DNA from: Methanosphaera sp. rholeuAM6
Lineage (GTDB): Archaea > Methanobacteriota > Methanobacteria > Methanobacteriales > Methanobacteriaceae
Length of the DNA stretch: 9,862 nucleotides
Assembly: GCA_003266105.1 (NCBI GenBank)
Contig: MVAA01000019.1
Coordinates: forward strand, 1,665 to 11,526
Direction: 5' to 3'
How positions within the stretch are numbered: the first letter of the stretch is position 1; every line of letters starts with the position of its first letter. Positions 1 through 6,343 of this stretch are shown here, in pieces. Both the position numbers and the translations under genes were made by a program. The notes beneath the pieces were generated by a model that was given only the letters and a program-made list of their open reading frames with translations, searched no databases and was not told the DNA's origin.

Positions 1-1
1 A

Positions 2-511
2 ATTGAAACGGAAATCTTCTGGATAGGACAGGAAGCAGTGTATGGATGTAAGGCATGCAGAGCATGCATTAAACTGGGAAAATGCGTGTATGATGACGTG
101 TCAAACGTACTGGCACAAAAAATGCAGGAAGCGGATGGAATCGTTCTTGGAAGTCCGGTATACTATGCAAACATCAACGGATCATTTGGAGCAGCACTAG
201 ACAAGGCATTCTACCAGGGCGGAACATACGAAAACAAGGTAGCGGCTGCAGTAGTAAGCTGTAGACGGGGAGGTTCCACCTCAGCATTCGACAGATTAAA
301 CAAGTACTTTACAATAAATAGGATGCCAATAGCATCAGGACAATACTGGAATGGAGTTCACGGACAAACACCTGAAGAAGTAAAACAGGACATTGAAGGA
401 ATGCAACAGATGAGAGACATGGCAAAAACAATGGCCTGGATGATAAAAAACCTTAAGGACACGATAAAACCTGAAAGGGAAGAAAAAACATTCTTCAACT
501 TCATACACTAG
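2..511 (+). CDS. Iron-sulfur flavoprotein, flavodoxin fold (5' end cut by window)
   Basis: This is the C-terminal part of an NADPH-dependent FMN reductase-like / iron-sulfur flavoprotein. The reading frame is open to the left edge, and the codons before the GTG at 38 read as normal family sequence (IETEIFWIGQEAV). The true start and the N-terminal FMN phosphate loop therefore lie outside the window, and GTG 38 is not a credible start. Four cysteines (codons at 47, 56, 65 and 83) form CX2CX2CX5C, the compact motif that binds a [4Fe-4S] cluster in methanogen iron-sulfur flavoproteins. The GSPVYYANINGSF segment is the flavin-contacting loop, and QYWNGVHG is a further family block. The role is probably cytosolic electron transfer or oxidant detoxification, but the substrate is unknown. 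It ends in TAG, 15 nt before the next gene, which is a paralogue. Confidence 0.85.
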   Translation: METEIFWIGQEAVYGCKACRACIKLGKCVYDDVSNVLAQKMQEADGIVLGSPVYYANINGSFGAALDKAFYQGGTYENKVAAAVVSCRRGGSTSAFDRLNKYFTINRMPIASGQYWNGVHGQTPEEVKQDIEGMQQMRDMAKTMAWMIKNLKDTIKPEREEKTFFNFIH

Positions 512-526
512 TGGAGGATTCAAGAA

Positions 527-1195
527 ATGAAATTCTACCTGATAAACGGAAGCAACAGAAAGAAATTCAACACGGCAAAACTCCTGGATTCAGCAGCCGA
601 GGGAATAACGGATGAACTGGAAAGAAGAAAAATTACGGCAAAGGTTGAAATCATAGACCTCTACACGCTCGACTATAAGGGATGCAAGTCATGCCTGCAC
701 TGTAAGAAGATAGACGGCAAATACTATGGAACCTGTCCAATAAAGGATGATCTTTTGACATTGCTGCCAAAACTATGGAACAGTGATGGAATAATACTGG
801 CAAGCCCAATCTACTTTGGAAACGTATCCGGACAAATGAGATGCTTTTTGGAAAGGTTAATATTCCCTAAATTCGTTTATGGATCAGACACGCTGGCAAC
901 ACCAAAACCAACAGCATTCATATATAACATGAACGTAACAAGGCAAATGAGCGAAGAAATGTACACGGAGTCAATCTACAATACAATAGAAAGATTCATA
1001 GAATACACATTCACAAAACCATACTCACTGAAGGTATATGACACATACCAGTTCAAGGACTACTCACTCTATGAACATAAGTTTGATGAAAAGGCCAAGA
1101 AAAAACAGTTGGAGGAACAGTTCCCTAAAGATTTGGAAGAGGCATACAGTATAGGAGTGCAGATAGTACGTGATGCAGTAAATAACAGACACTAA
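527..1195 (+). CDS. Flavodoxin family / iron-sulfur flavoprotein paralogue
   Basis: A 222-residue flavodoxin-fold protein of the NADPH-dependent FMN reductase superfamily, complete at both ends. The N-terminal LINGSNRKKFNTAKLL is the FMN phosphate-binding loop, and ASPIYFGNVSGQMRCFLER is the second flavin-contacting region. Between them are cysteines 53, 56, 59 and 70 (CX2CX2CX10C). These resemble the iron-sulfur flavoprotein cluster motif but with a longer last gap than the upstream paralogue, so cluster binding is likely but not certain. The C-terminal 60 residues are charged and rich in Tyr and Lys. A strong GGAGG lies at 513-517, 9 nt before ATG 527. It is co-directional with the preceding gene, probably in one transcript. 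The two may act on different partners or form a redox pair, but the sequence does not show which. Confidence 0.85.
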   Translation: MKFYLINGSNRKKFNTAKLLDSAAEGITDELERRKITAKVEIIDLYTLDYKGCKSCLHCKKIDGKYYGTCPIKDDLLTLLPKLWNSDGIILASPIYFGNVSGQMRCFLERLIFPKFVYGSDTLATPKPTAFIYNMNVTRQMSEEMYTESIYNTIERFIEYTFTKPYSLKVYDTYQFKDYSLYEHKFDEKAKKKQLEEQFPKDLEEAYSIGVQIVRDAVNNRH

Positions 1196-1219
1196 AACAT
1201 AATCTAACAGAGGATAAAA

Positions 1220-1597
1220 ATGGACGTATTTGACAGATTTCTAATAGGAGACACTGGAACAATTGAATGGTGCTTTGATAACACGCATTTCATACAGCGA
1301 TTAAAAAAGTACAGAATCTCACGGGATTACATAGTGGATACTGTGCTGTATGAAGAACCCTTAAGGTATGATACCAGCGGACACAACAAGTATGAAGTGG
1401 TCTTTAACGCACCATCCAACAAGGAATACAGGGAAATCAGACTGATATTTGCATGTCACAAGAATACAATAGACCTTTTAACAGTAATACCTGAGGGTAA
1501 AACACAAAGACTCAAAAACAAGTATGCCGATGATGATTATAAGCAATTGGAGAAGAAGCGAAACAGGGCATATGCAAAAAGGAAGAAATTATACTAA
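1220..1597 (+). CDS. Small DUF4258-like protein
   Basis: A 125-residue basic protein of unknown function. The segment HFIQRLKKYRISRDYIVDTV, followed by strands around KYEVVF, IRLIFAC and TIDLLTVIP, matches the pattern of DUF4258 and related small alpha/beta proteins: an H..xRLxxRxI helix, then a curved sheet. Some relatives of this fold resemble RelE/BrnT ribonuclease toxins, but no antitoxin gene sits beside it, so toxin activity is not claimed. The C-terminal 25 residues are very Lys/Arg-rich (KKRNRAYAKRKKLY) and could bind nucleic acid. ATG 1220 is preceded by AGAGGA (1209-1214) at a normal distance. It starts 24 nt after the flavoprotein stop and is probably the last gene of that operon, since T-runs follow. 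Confidence 0.6.
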   Translation: MDVFDRFLIGDTGTIEWCFDNTHFIQRLKKYRISRDYIVDTVLYEEPLRYDTSGHNKYEVVFNAPSNKEYREIRLIFACHKNTIDLLTVIPEGKTQRLKNKYADDDYKQLEKKRNRAYAKRKKLY

Positions 1598-1731
1598 AAA
1601 CCTATAATCACCCCCACATAATATAATTTTTTTATTAAGCTATTTTTTGAACATACAATTTAACAATAAGGTTAATAAGTACATCATATAATAATAAAAT
1701 TAGAACAATAATAATTGAGGTAAGAAGAAAT
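1598..1731 (+). promoter_or_regulatory. Spacer with promoter and RBS of the zinc-ribbon/Ig gene
   Basis: A very AT-rich 134-nt spacer. A TATA-like run (TATAATAATA, about 1687-1696) lies roughly 40 nt before the next ATG, at a distance fitting a short leader. GAGGT at 1717-1721 is the ribosome binding site, with a 10-nt spacer to ATG 1732. The upstream part holds the T-runs annotated separately. The TATA assignment is by eye and weak, because the whole spacer is AT-rich. Confidence 0.45.
1627..1648 (+). terminator. Archaeal T-run terminator after flavoprotein operon
   Basis: T7 (1627-1633) and T6 (1643-1648) stand about 30-50 nt after the stop of the DUF4258-like gene. Tandem oligo-T without a stable hairpin is the usual archaeal termination signal. 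This fits the end of the three-gene transcript. Confidence 0.5.
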
Positions 1732-3303
1732 ATGAAGTGTAATAATTGTGGATACTACAATAAAACAAATGAACACTACTGTGAAAAATGTGGAAGTCCA
1801 CTGGATAAGAATTCATATAACAACCCCGTTAGAAAATACAAGGATGTTGCAAAAACACCAAAAGACAGTTCATTCAGCACAACACAAAAGATAATCATAG
1901 CAATAGCTATAGTAGCAGTATTAATGCTGGTACTCTCAGCAGTAATTCCATCAGATTTTCAGATACCAAACATGGCCGGTCAAGACAATAACACAGTAGA
2001 AGAACCGATAACAAACGATACACAAGTTGAAAAGCTGAACACAGACATAAAAGTCGGATCCATAGCAAACAATGGAGAAAACATAATAGTAAATGCAGTG
2101 GTCACAGACTCGAACGGATACGCTGTAAACAGTGGAACAACAAGCATAACGGTCAATGACGTCAAATACTCCGGACAGGTAAAGACAGGAAATGTTGACG
2201 TATACCTGCCGGAAACAACAATAGGAACAACGGTAACAATAGTCTATGAAGGAAACGATGAATACAATCCATCACAAACAACCGTACAGATAGAGGTAGA
2301 AAAGATAAACACAGAAATTGAAACACAAATCCAGGACAATGCACTAGTAATAATGCTTAAAACAGAAAATAACAATCCAATAAATGATTCAGTCATCAAG
2401 GTAACCTATCCGGACGGTACACAGCTTGAACAACAGACCGATGCAAACGGTAAAACGTCAATAAACATTGAAGGATACACGGAAGACACTCAGATAAAAC
2501 TCAGCTATCCTGGAAGCAGCATGTACAATCCATGTGAAAAGACAGTTAACCTACATTTCAACAAAACGGATACGAAACTGGATGCACAGTACGATCAAAC
2601 AAAGGAAGCAATCAACATTAAACTAACAGATTCAGCAAACAATCCAATACCTGATGCTATGCTGATTATAACAGACAATGCCGATGATAAACAGGAAAAA
2701 ACAAATGCTGAAGGAACAGTTGAAATGCCGTTAACAGAGAAAGGACAGCATAATATAAGCATAAAGTATGATGGCAACGACACATACAACAGTGCAAACA
2801 CGTCAATAACAGTAATTATCTCTGATGGTAACGATACAAACACAACCAATACAACCAATACGACAGATAATAACACGAATAATACAGTAAATACTAGTAG
2901 CAATACAGTGAATACTACAGTCAACGATACAAATACAACAGTAAATGACACACAAAATGCAACAACGGATAACAACACTCAAATACTAAAGGATGATGTA
3001 AGCTACAACGATACAGGAAACAATACAACAACAGACGATACTAAGATAAACACCAACTTTGAAACACAGATAAATAAGGAAAATTCAAGCGTGAAAATAG
3101 AATTGACAACAGCAGATCATGAAAAACTCTATGGACAGTATGTTGAAATAAAACTGGACAACGGAACACAAATCAAGCAAAAAACAGATGAAAACGGTAC
3201 AATAACATTGGATGTTGATCCTGATTCAAACGTTAAACAAATAGAATTAATATACCAGGGAGATGAAAAATACTCATCAGCAAGAAATGTAATAAGATAT
3301 TAA
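1732..3303 (+). CDS. Zinc-ribbon, membrane-anchored protein with four Ig-like repeats
   Basis: A 523-residue predicted surface protein. Residues 3-20 form a zinc ribbon (CX2CX10CX2C, Cys 3, 6, 17 and 20). Residues 54-72 are one hydrophobic helix preceded by basic residues, so the ribbon should be cytoplasmic and the rest outside. The ectodomain has four Ig-like beta repeats of about 85 residues (roughly 103-190, 192-277, 279-363 and 440-523). Each starts with N/TD-T-x-hydrophobic and closes with a Y-x-G-x-x-x-Y signature (YEGNDEY, YPGSSMY, YDGNDTY, YQGDEKY). This resembles Ig-like repeats of adhesin-like proteins in gut methanogens. Residues 365-437 are an Asn/Thr/Asp linker with 16 NX(S/T) sequons, suited to heavy N-glycosylation. 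There is no enzymatic motif and no C-terminal anchor. It is probably monocistronic with its own promoter. A role in adhesion or envelope sensing is inferred only from architecture. Confidence 0.8.
   Translation: MKCNNCGYYNKTNEHYCEKCGSPLDKNSYNNPVRKYKDVAKTPKDSSFSTTQKIIIAIAIVAVLMLVLSAVIPSDFQIPNMAGQDNNTVEEPITNDTQVEKLNTDIKVGSIANNGENIIVNAVVTDSNGYAVNSGTTSITVNDVKYSGQVKTGNVDVYLPETTIGTTVTIVYEGNDEYNPSQTTVQIEVEKINTEIETQIQDNALVIMLKTENNNPINDSVIKVTYPDGTQLEQQTDANGKTSINIEGYTEDTQIKLSYPGSSMYNPCEKTVNLHFNKTDTKLDAQYDQTKEAINIKLTDSANNPIPDAMLIITDNADDKQEKTNAEGTVEMPLTEKGQHNISIKYDGNDTYNSANTSITVIISDGNDTNTTNTTNTTDNNTNNTVNTSSNTVNTTVNDTNTTVNDTQNATTDNNTQILKDDVSYNDTGNNTTTDDTKINTNFETQINKENSSVKIELTTADHEKLYGQYVEIKLDNGTQIKQKTDENGTITLDVDPDSNVKQIELIYQGDEKYSSARNVIRY
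2824..3042 (+). repeat. Low-complexity Asn/Thr-coding tract
   Basis: An AAC/AAT/ACA/GAT-rich, imperfectly repetitive tract inside the Ig-repeat gene. It encodes the linker between Ig-like repeats 3 and 4 with variants of NTT, NDT and NNT. Such tracts can change length by slippage in multiples of three. Here the frame is intact. Confidence 0.7.
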
Positions 3304-3338
3304 ATCCAACATGATTATTCCCCTCCCTCAAATTTACC

Positions 3339-3345
3339 TTTTTTT
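3339..3345 (+). terminator. T7 terminator after Ig-repeat gene
   Basis: An uninterrupted T7 lies 36 nt after the stop codon, in the 47-nt spacer between two convergent genes. It is the likely end of the plus-strand transcript. No equivalent T-run for the minus-strand gene is evident in the same spacer. Confidence 0.5.
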
Positions 3346-3350
3346 AGAGA

Positions 3351-4220
3351 TTAGAATAGTTTTGTCTGAACACTTTTCTTCTTGGATGGAATCTTGCCGA
3401 TATAACTGAAAATCTCTTCAGGCTTGTTTAATAAGCCATATTCACGGGTTTTCCTATTGAAGAGTTTCATCAGTTCGTTACGCTTCGGACATGGAATACT
3501 GTAACGTGTACCGTATTTTTCCTGATATACTTCACGCAGTCCTGGGAAGTGTTTGTCAAGATTGTCATAATAATGTTCACGATTTCCATCACGAAGCGTC
3601 ATGCCCATATCAAAACAGACAATGCCATTTACGCCAACGTCGGCACATCTGTCAATAATTCCGCCAATGTTTTCAGGTGAATCGGTAATGTATGGTAAAA
3701 TCGGACAAAGCCATACTACTGTGGGAATACCTGCATCGTGTAATGTTTCCAGTACTTCAATCCTTCTGTTTGTCGTACATATGTTGGGTTCGATGATTTT
3801 GGAAACTTCATCATCAAGGCACGTCAAGGTCATCTGTACAACGGCCTTAGCGTTTGAGTTTATTTTTTCGAATAAGTCAATGTCTCTGAGAACCATGTCA
3901 CTTTTTGTTATGCAGGTGAAACCATGACCATACTGGCTGATTAGTTCGAGACTTCGTCTGAGATACCTTAATTTCCTTTCCTGTGGAATGTATGGATCCG
4001 TCATTGAGCCGGTACCTATTACGCATTTTTCCTTCTTGTTCTGCAATGCTTTTCTAAGTAATTCCAGACTGTTTTGCTTTACTTCAATATCCTCAAATTC
4101 ATGCTGCATGTTGTATACGTTGCTTCTTGAATCACAGTATATGCAGCCATGAGAACATCCCCTGTACAGGTTCATGGAGTTGTTCTTTGAAAGTATTGAT
4201 TTGGCTTGTACGTAATGCAT
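3351..4220 (-). CDS. SPL-family radical SAM protein (COG1533, SplB-like)
   Basis: A 289-residue radical SAM enzyme. LYRGCSHGCIYCDSRS carries the [4Fe-4S]/SAM motif CX3CX2C (Cys 22, 26 and 29). It is followed by GTGSMTDPYIPQE, ITKSD and the LTCLDDEV block, typical of the SplB-like COG1533 family. At 289 residues it is shorter than true spore photoproduct lyases of Bacillus (about 340), and archaea make no spores. A DNA-repair role should therefore not be assumed, and the substrate is unknown. The start is set by the family-like lead AKSIL..N..MNLYRGC. No Shine-Dalgarno sequence stands within 20 nt of ATG 4220, while an AT-rich promoter-like stretch runs up to it, so the mRNA may be leaderless or have a short leader. 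The C-terminus ends in QTKLF, a sliding-clamp-like tail. No operon partner is seen. Confidence 0.85.
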   Translation of the reverse strand: MHYVQAKSILSKNNSMNLYRGCSHGCIYCDSRSNVYNMQHEFEDIEVKQNSLELLRKALQNKKEKCVIGTGSMTDPYIPQERKLRYLRRSLELISQYGHGFTCITKSDMVLRDIDLFEKINSNAKAVVQMTLTCLDDEVSKIIEPNICTTNRRIEVLETLHDAGIPTVVWLCPILPYITDSPENIGGIIDRCADVGVNGIVCFDMGMTLRDGNREHYYDNLDKHFPGLREVYQEKYGTRYSIPCPKRNELMKLFNRKTREYGLLNKPEEIFSYIGKIPSKKKSVQTKLF

Positions 4221-4463
4221 GTTATTATTTTAAAACTTTAATGTATTTACAATTTTGCCAAAAAAAAATAATAAAGGAGGTATGATGAGCCTCCTTTCTC
4301 TATTCTCTTAATTTTAACTAAATATGACCAAATTATTCAGGAGGTGATTTTTTTTAAGAAAATTCTATTTTTTACACTATGATATTTGACATGTAAACTG
4401 ATTCATATTATGATTTAAACAATACTGTAACGGATTGAATGAAGATGGTGGGGAAAGGTTTGT
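4221..4463. other. Non-coding spacer with SD-like repeats and T-runs
   Basis: A 243-nt spacer with no credible gene. It contains the promoter region of the SplB-like gene (AT-rich, 4221-4250), a hairpin with A9/T9 (4260-4297), and a second AGGAGGTGAT followed by T8 (4339-4355). Only tiny frames follow either Shine-Dalgarno-like sequence (for example ATG 4282, 9 codons), and these are not supported as genes. Confidence 0.5.
4260..4297 (-). terminator. Hairpin plus T9, minus-strand terminator-like
   Basis: A perfect 8-bp inverted repeat (AAAGGAGG 4273-4280 and CCTCCTTT 4290-4297, 9-nt loop) is followed on the minus strand by TTATTA and T9 (complement of A9 at 4260-4268). Read leftward it has the form of an intrinsic terminator. 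It would close transcripts from the decayed gene at 4464-5113 before the SplB-like gene. Confidence 0.5.
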
Positions 4464-5113
4464 TCAATTAGAATCATCCTCAAATATCTTCATGTTTTGT
4501 TGACTTTCAAGATTGTAGTCACGTTTTGTGCTGTATGCTCCAAAATATTTGTTCCAATCATTTGATTGGGTATTGTTTTCGTTTATTTTTTCTTCAATAC
4601 TTAGGATGTTTGGAAATTCGTTATTGTGTCCATTTCTCCAACTGTAGTACCTTATTTTGTAGGTATCGTTTATTCGTAGCTGGTTAAAGAGGCTTCTTGT
4701 TTCAAATTTGTTGAACATCCAGTTTTCAATATTGGTGAATTCCTTTCCATTGTCTGTTACAAACAGTAATTGGTTGCTGTTGTCTATGTAATAGCCGTTT
4801 TCCTGTTATTTCAATGGAATCGGGTCGTGGTTGGATATTGTCTATTGTTATTATTTCCGTACGAACACTTGGTTTTTCCATTGTTTTCGTGCCAGATAAG
4901 TGGATTTATCACAAGAGTACATAGTAGTATTAGAACAATGCTTAGAGGGATTGTTGAAATAACAAACTCGGTTGAGTTCAATTTCTTTCTAAAAATCCGT
5001 GAAATCACTTTTTTCAATAGCACAGATATCAATATGCACAGTATTCCTGTAGTTGAATTAAGTTAAACGCTTTTTAATATCAGTTCAATCCATGTTGGTT
5101 CCATGTATGTCAT
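4464..5113 (-). pseudogene. Decayed membrane protein gene: one nonsense, two +1 frameshifts
   Basis: The reconstructed product is about 215 residues. Reading leftward from ATG 5113 gives MTYMEPTWIELILKSV, then an in-frame TAA (5065-5063). The same frame continues with two hydrophobic stretches separated by a basic loop (RIFRKK), ending at NPLIWHENNGK. At an A5 run (4873-4877) the frame moves by one base to PSVRTEIITIDNIQ..PDSIEITG. At an A4 run (4798-4801) it moves again by one base to NGYYIDNSNQLLFVTDNGKE, and runs to TGA 4464. Dropping one A from each run leaves exactly 216 codons, with soluble sequence continuing smoothly over both joins. The intact protein would have a membrane-bound N-terminus and an extracytoplasmic or cytoplasmic Asn-rich domain. 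I do not recognise the family. The nonsense codon as well as the two indels argues for real decay rather than homopolymer sequencing error alone. Confidence 0.7.
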
Positions 5114-5503
5114 GATTAATTTATCCAGTTATGTTGTATTTGTTTTAGGTCATTTTTTTGAATAGTTTTTTCATGTCATGTTGTACATTTGTATATTGTA
5201 CTATTTAAATATTAATATTATTTTCATGTATTGTAATATTTTCTTAAAAAGTTGCCAATTTTCTTTCAAAAGTTTGTTCGTTATATCATCCAAAATGAAA
5301 AAGATTAAATAGTTATGTAAAAGCAATATAACGTGATAAAAATAGTTTATTTAAGAAAAAGAGGTATTTTAAAAAAGAGGTATAACGAATTAACTCTTTT
5401 CTAAAAATTTGCTTATTAAATTGAGTTTTAAATCGCGGAATAACATTGAACATTATTTTAATTAGTGTTTTAATCATTATTAAGTGTTTGTTTTGTATTT
5501 AAA
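5114..5503. other. AT-rich gap without a gene
   Basis: 390 nt with no open frame of note on either strand. It should contain the promoter of the decayed gene (a TATTTAAA-type TATA candidate near 5203-5210, minus strand) and the end of the PIN-domain transcript. It also holds a 12-bp direct repeat (5356-5383), a possible 7-bp stem (5373-5379 with 5394-5400), and a spaced inverted repeat CGTTATAT/ATATAACG (5279-5286 and 5326-5333). I see no insertion sequence ends or RNA gene. Confidence 0.5.
5356..5383 (+). repeat. 12-bp direct repeat AAAAAGAGGTAT
   Basis: Two identical copies at 5356-5367 and 5372-5383 (16-nt period) in the gene-free gap. The second copy can also pair with CTCTTTT at 5394-5400. 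No function is evident. Confidence 0.6.
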
Positions 5504-5929
5504 CTAATATGTGTTTTGATAGGAAAAATCAGATTTTTCCAATCTTTGTACCTCCTCAATTTTATCAAATTCCTCTTTAAACGATAAAATATTATGAATT
5601 TTCTTTTTTTTCATGTATTCAATACAAATATAATCTGTGAAATTTAAGTCATAGTCCGATTTGCAATAATTTTTCAATGCATTAACGTATGTTGTCTTGT
5701 CAACGTTAAAGACAACAGTCGTATCATTGATTATAAATGCAATCATTTCTTTAGTATTGTTGTCGGCAAAATCGAAATGATTCATGACATCGATAAAAAC
5801 CGGATAGGGAACGTATAATTGATCACATGCTCTTATTTTTTCAGATATGTCTGATGCAGTTTTATGGTGATTGTCCTTGGCATTAATCAATGCTTTCAAA
5901 TAGGATGAATCAAGTAACGCACTTATCAT
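5504..5929 (-). CDS. PIN-domain protein, VapC-like toxin of a TA pair
   Basis: A 141-residue single-domain PIN protein. PIN toxins are Mg-dependent endoribonucleases acting in the cytosol. LLDSSYLKALI places the first catalytic acid at Asp7. VPYPVFIDVMNHF puts Asp47 where family members usually have Glu. DLNFTDYICIEYMKKKKI gives the conserved Asp99. The last motif, normally TFD..F, reads SFKEEF, so the weaker fourth acid is Lys118 with Glu119/Glu120 beside it. Three core acids remain, so activity is plausible but perhaps altered. ATG 5929 overlaps the antitoxin stop by one base (TAATG), indicating translational coupling. AAGGA lies about 10 nt upstream. The context with an AbrB-type gene supports a toxin-antitoxin role. 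Confidence 0.78.
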   Translation of the reverse strand: MISALLDSSYLKALINAKDNHHKTASDISEKIRACDQLYVPYPVFIDVMNHFDFADNNTKEMIAFIINDTTVVFNVDKTTYVNALKNYCKSDYDLNFTDYICIEYMKKKKIHNILSFKEEFDKIEEVQRLEKSDFSYQNTY

Positions 5930-6294
5930 TAGATCACATCCTTGGTTATCAGTCCGTCCAGGTCAGATAATCTGGGTATTTCAATCTTTTCAACAATCAG
6001 ATTATCATTTTTGATTTTCCATTTAAGCCTGTGATTTTTAGGAGCAATGCCAATTATTTTAGTAATGTCTTTAGGTATGCTGACTAACTTTGATTGACTT
6101 ATTCTGCTTTGATAAAGGTTTATAAAAGGTTTATTTATGAGATTGTCCTGATTTATAAATTCTACAAATAAAGCTTTTGTTTTGTTATCAATTGTCCATT
6201 GTACTGTGTCTTTGGATTTAACATCATATTTTTCTCTGATTTTTTTAGGGATTGATGTTGTATAATTTTTATAAATTGTACTGTAAATACGCAT
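5929..6294 (-). CDS. AbrB/SpoVT-type antitoxin with two swapped-hairpin units
   Basis: A 121-residue DNA-binding protein and the probable antitoxin of the downstream PIN toxin. Residues about 5-47 (TTSIPKKIREKYDVKSKDTV) carry the AbrB/MazE swapped-hairpin pattern: polar strand, SIPK.IR, then VK..D.V.W. Residues about 66-105 (SKLVSIPKDITKIIGI, then LKWKIKNDNLIVEKI) look like a second, more divergent copy. One chain may thus form the DNA-binding unit normally made by a dimer. The C-terminal tail (IPRLSDLDGLITKDVI) would be the toxin-wrapping part by analogy with other antitoxins. GGTGAT (complement of 6307-6312) lies 12 nt before ATG 6294. It is expected to repress its own promoter through the inverted repeat upstream. 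Confidence 0.75.
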   Translation of the reverse strand: MRIYSTIYKNYTTSIPKKIREKYDVKSKDTVQWTIDNKTKALFVEFINQDNLINKPFINLYQSRISQSKLVSIPKDITKIIGIAPKNHRLKWKIKNDNLIVEKIEIPRLSDLDGLITKDVI

Positions 6295-6306
6295 AATTAT
6301 TTTCTA

Positions 6307-6343
6307 ATCACCATGTAATAATTTATATCCCATAGTATATAAG
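6307..6343 (-). promoter_or_regulatory. Promoter and RBS of the AbrB/PIN operon
   Basis: On the minus strand a clear TATA box, TTATATAC (complement of 6335-6342), is followed about 25 nt later by a likely start site near the GGTGAT ribosome binding sequence. This gives a short leader. A second, weaker TATA-like sequence (complement of 6321-6328) could serve an almost leaderless start. Confidence 0.55.

Noticed and set aside
38..511. GTG at 38 as the start of the first flavoprotein
   Set aside because: The frame is open to the edge with family-like residues before it, and the FMN-binding N-terminus is missing, so the gene begins outside the window.
2595..2978. Minus-strand 127-residue Val/Leu-rich frame as a membrane protein
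   Set aside because: It is the complement of the Thr/Asn-rich coding tract of the Ig-repeat gene, so the hydrophobicity is a coding artefact.
3351..4220. True spore photoproduct lyase
   Set aside because: The protein is shorter than authentic SPL and the organism appears to be a non-sporulating archaeon; only family-level naming is supported.
4282..4311. 9-codon frame after GGAGG as a leader peptide
   Set aside because: Spacing from GGAGG to ATG is one base, too short for initiation, and no regulated plus-strand gene follows.
4770..5066. Plus-strand 98-residue hydrophobic frame
   Set aside because: It is antisense to the reconstructed pseudogene, whose three segments form one coherent protein; there is no ribosome binding site or family resemblance.
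4464..5113. Programmed frameshifting in the split gene
   Set aside because: The A-runs are short, there is no downstream structure or slippery heptamer, and an in-frame stop occurs 46 nt after the start codon, so decay is simpler.
5279..5333. Insertion sequence ends from CGTTATAT/ATATAACG
   Set aside because: The arms are only 8 bp and 39 bp apart with no transposase or target duplication, and such matches are expected in AT-rich DNA.
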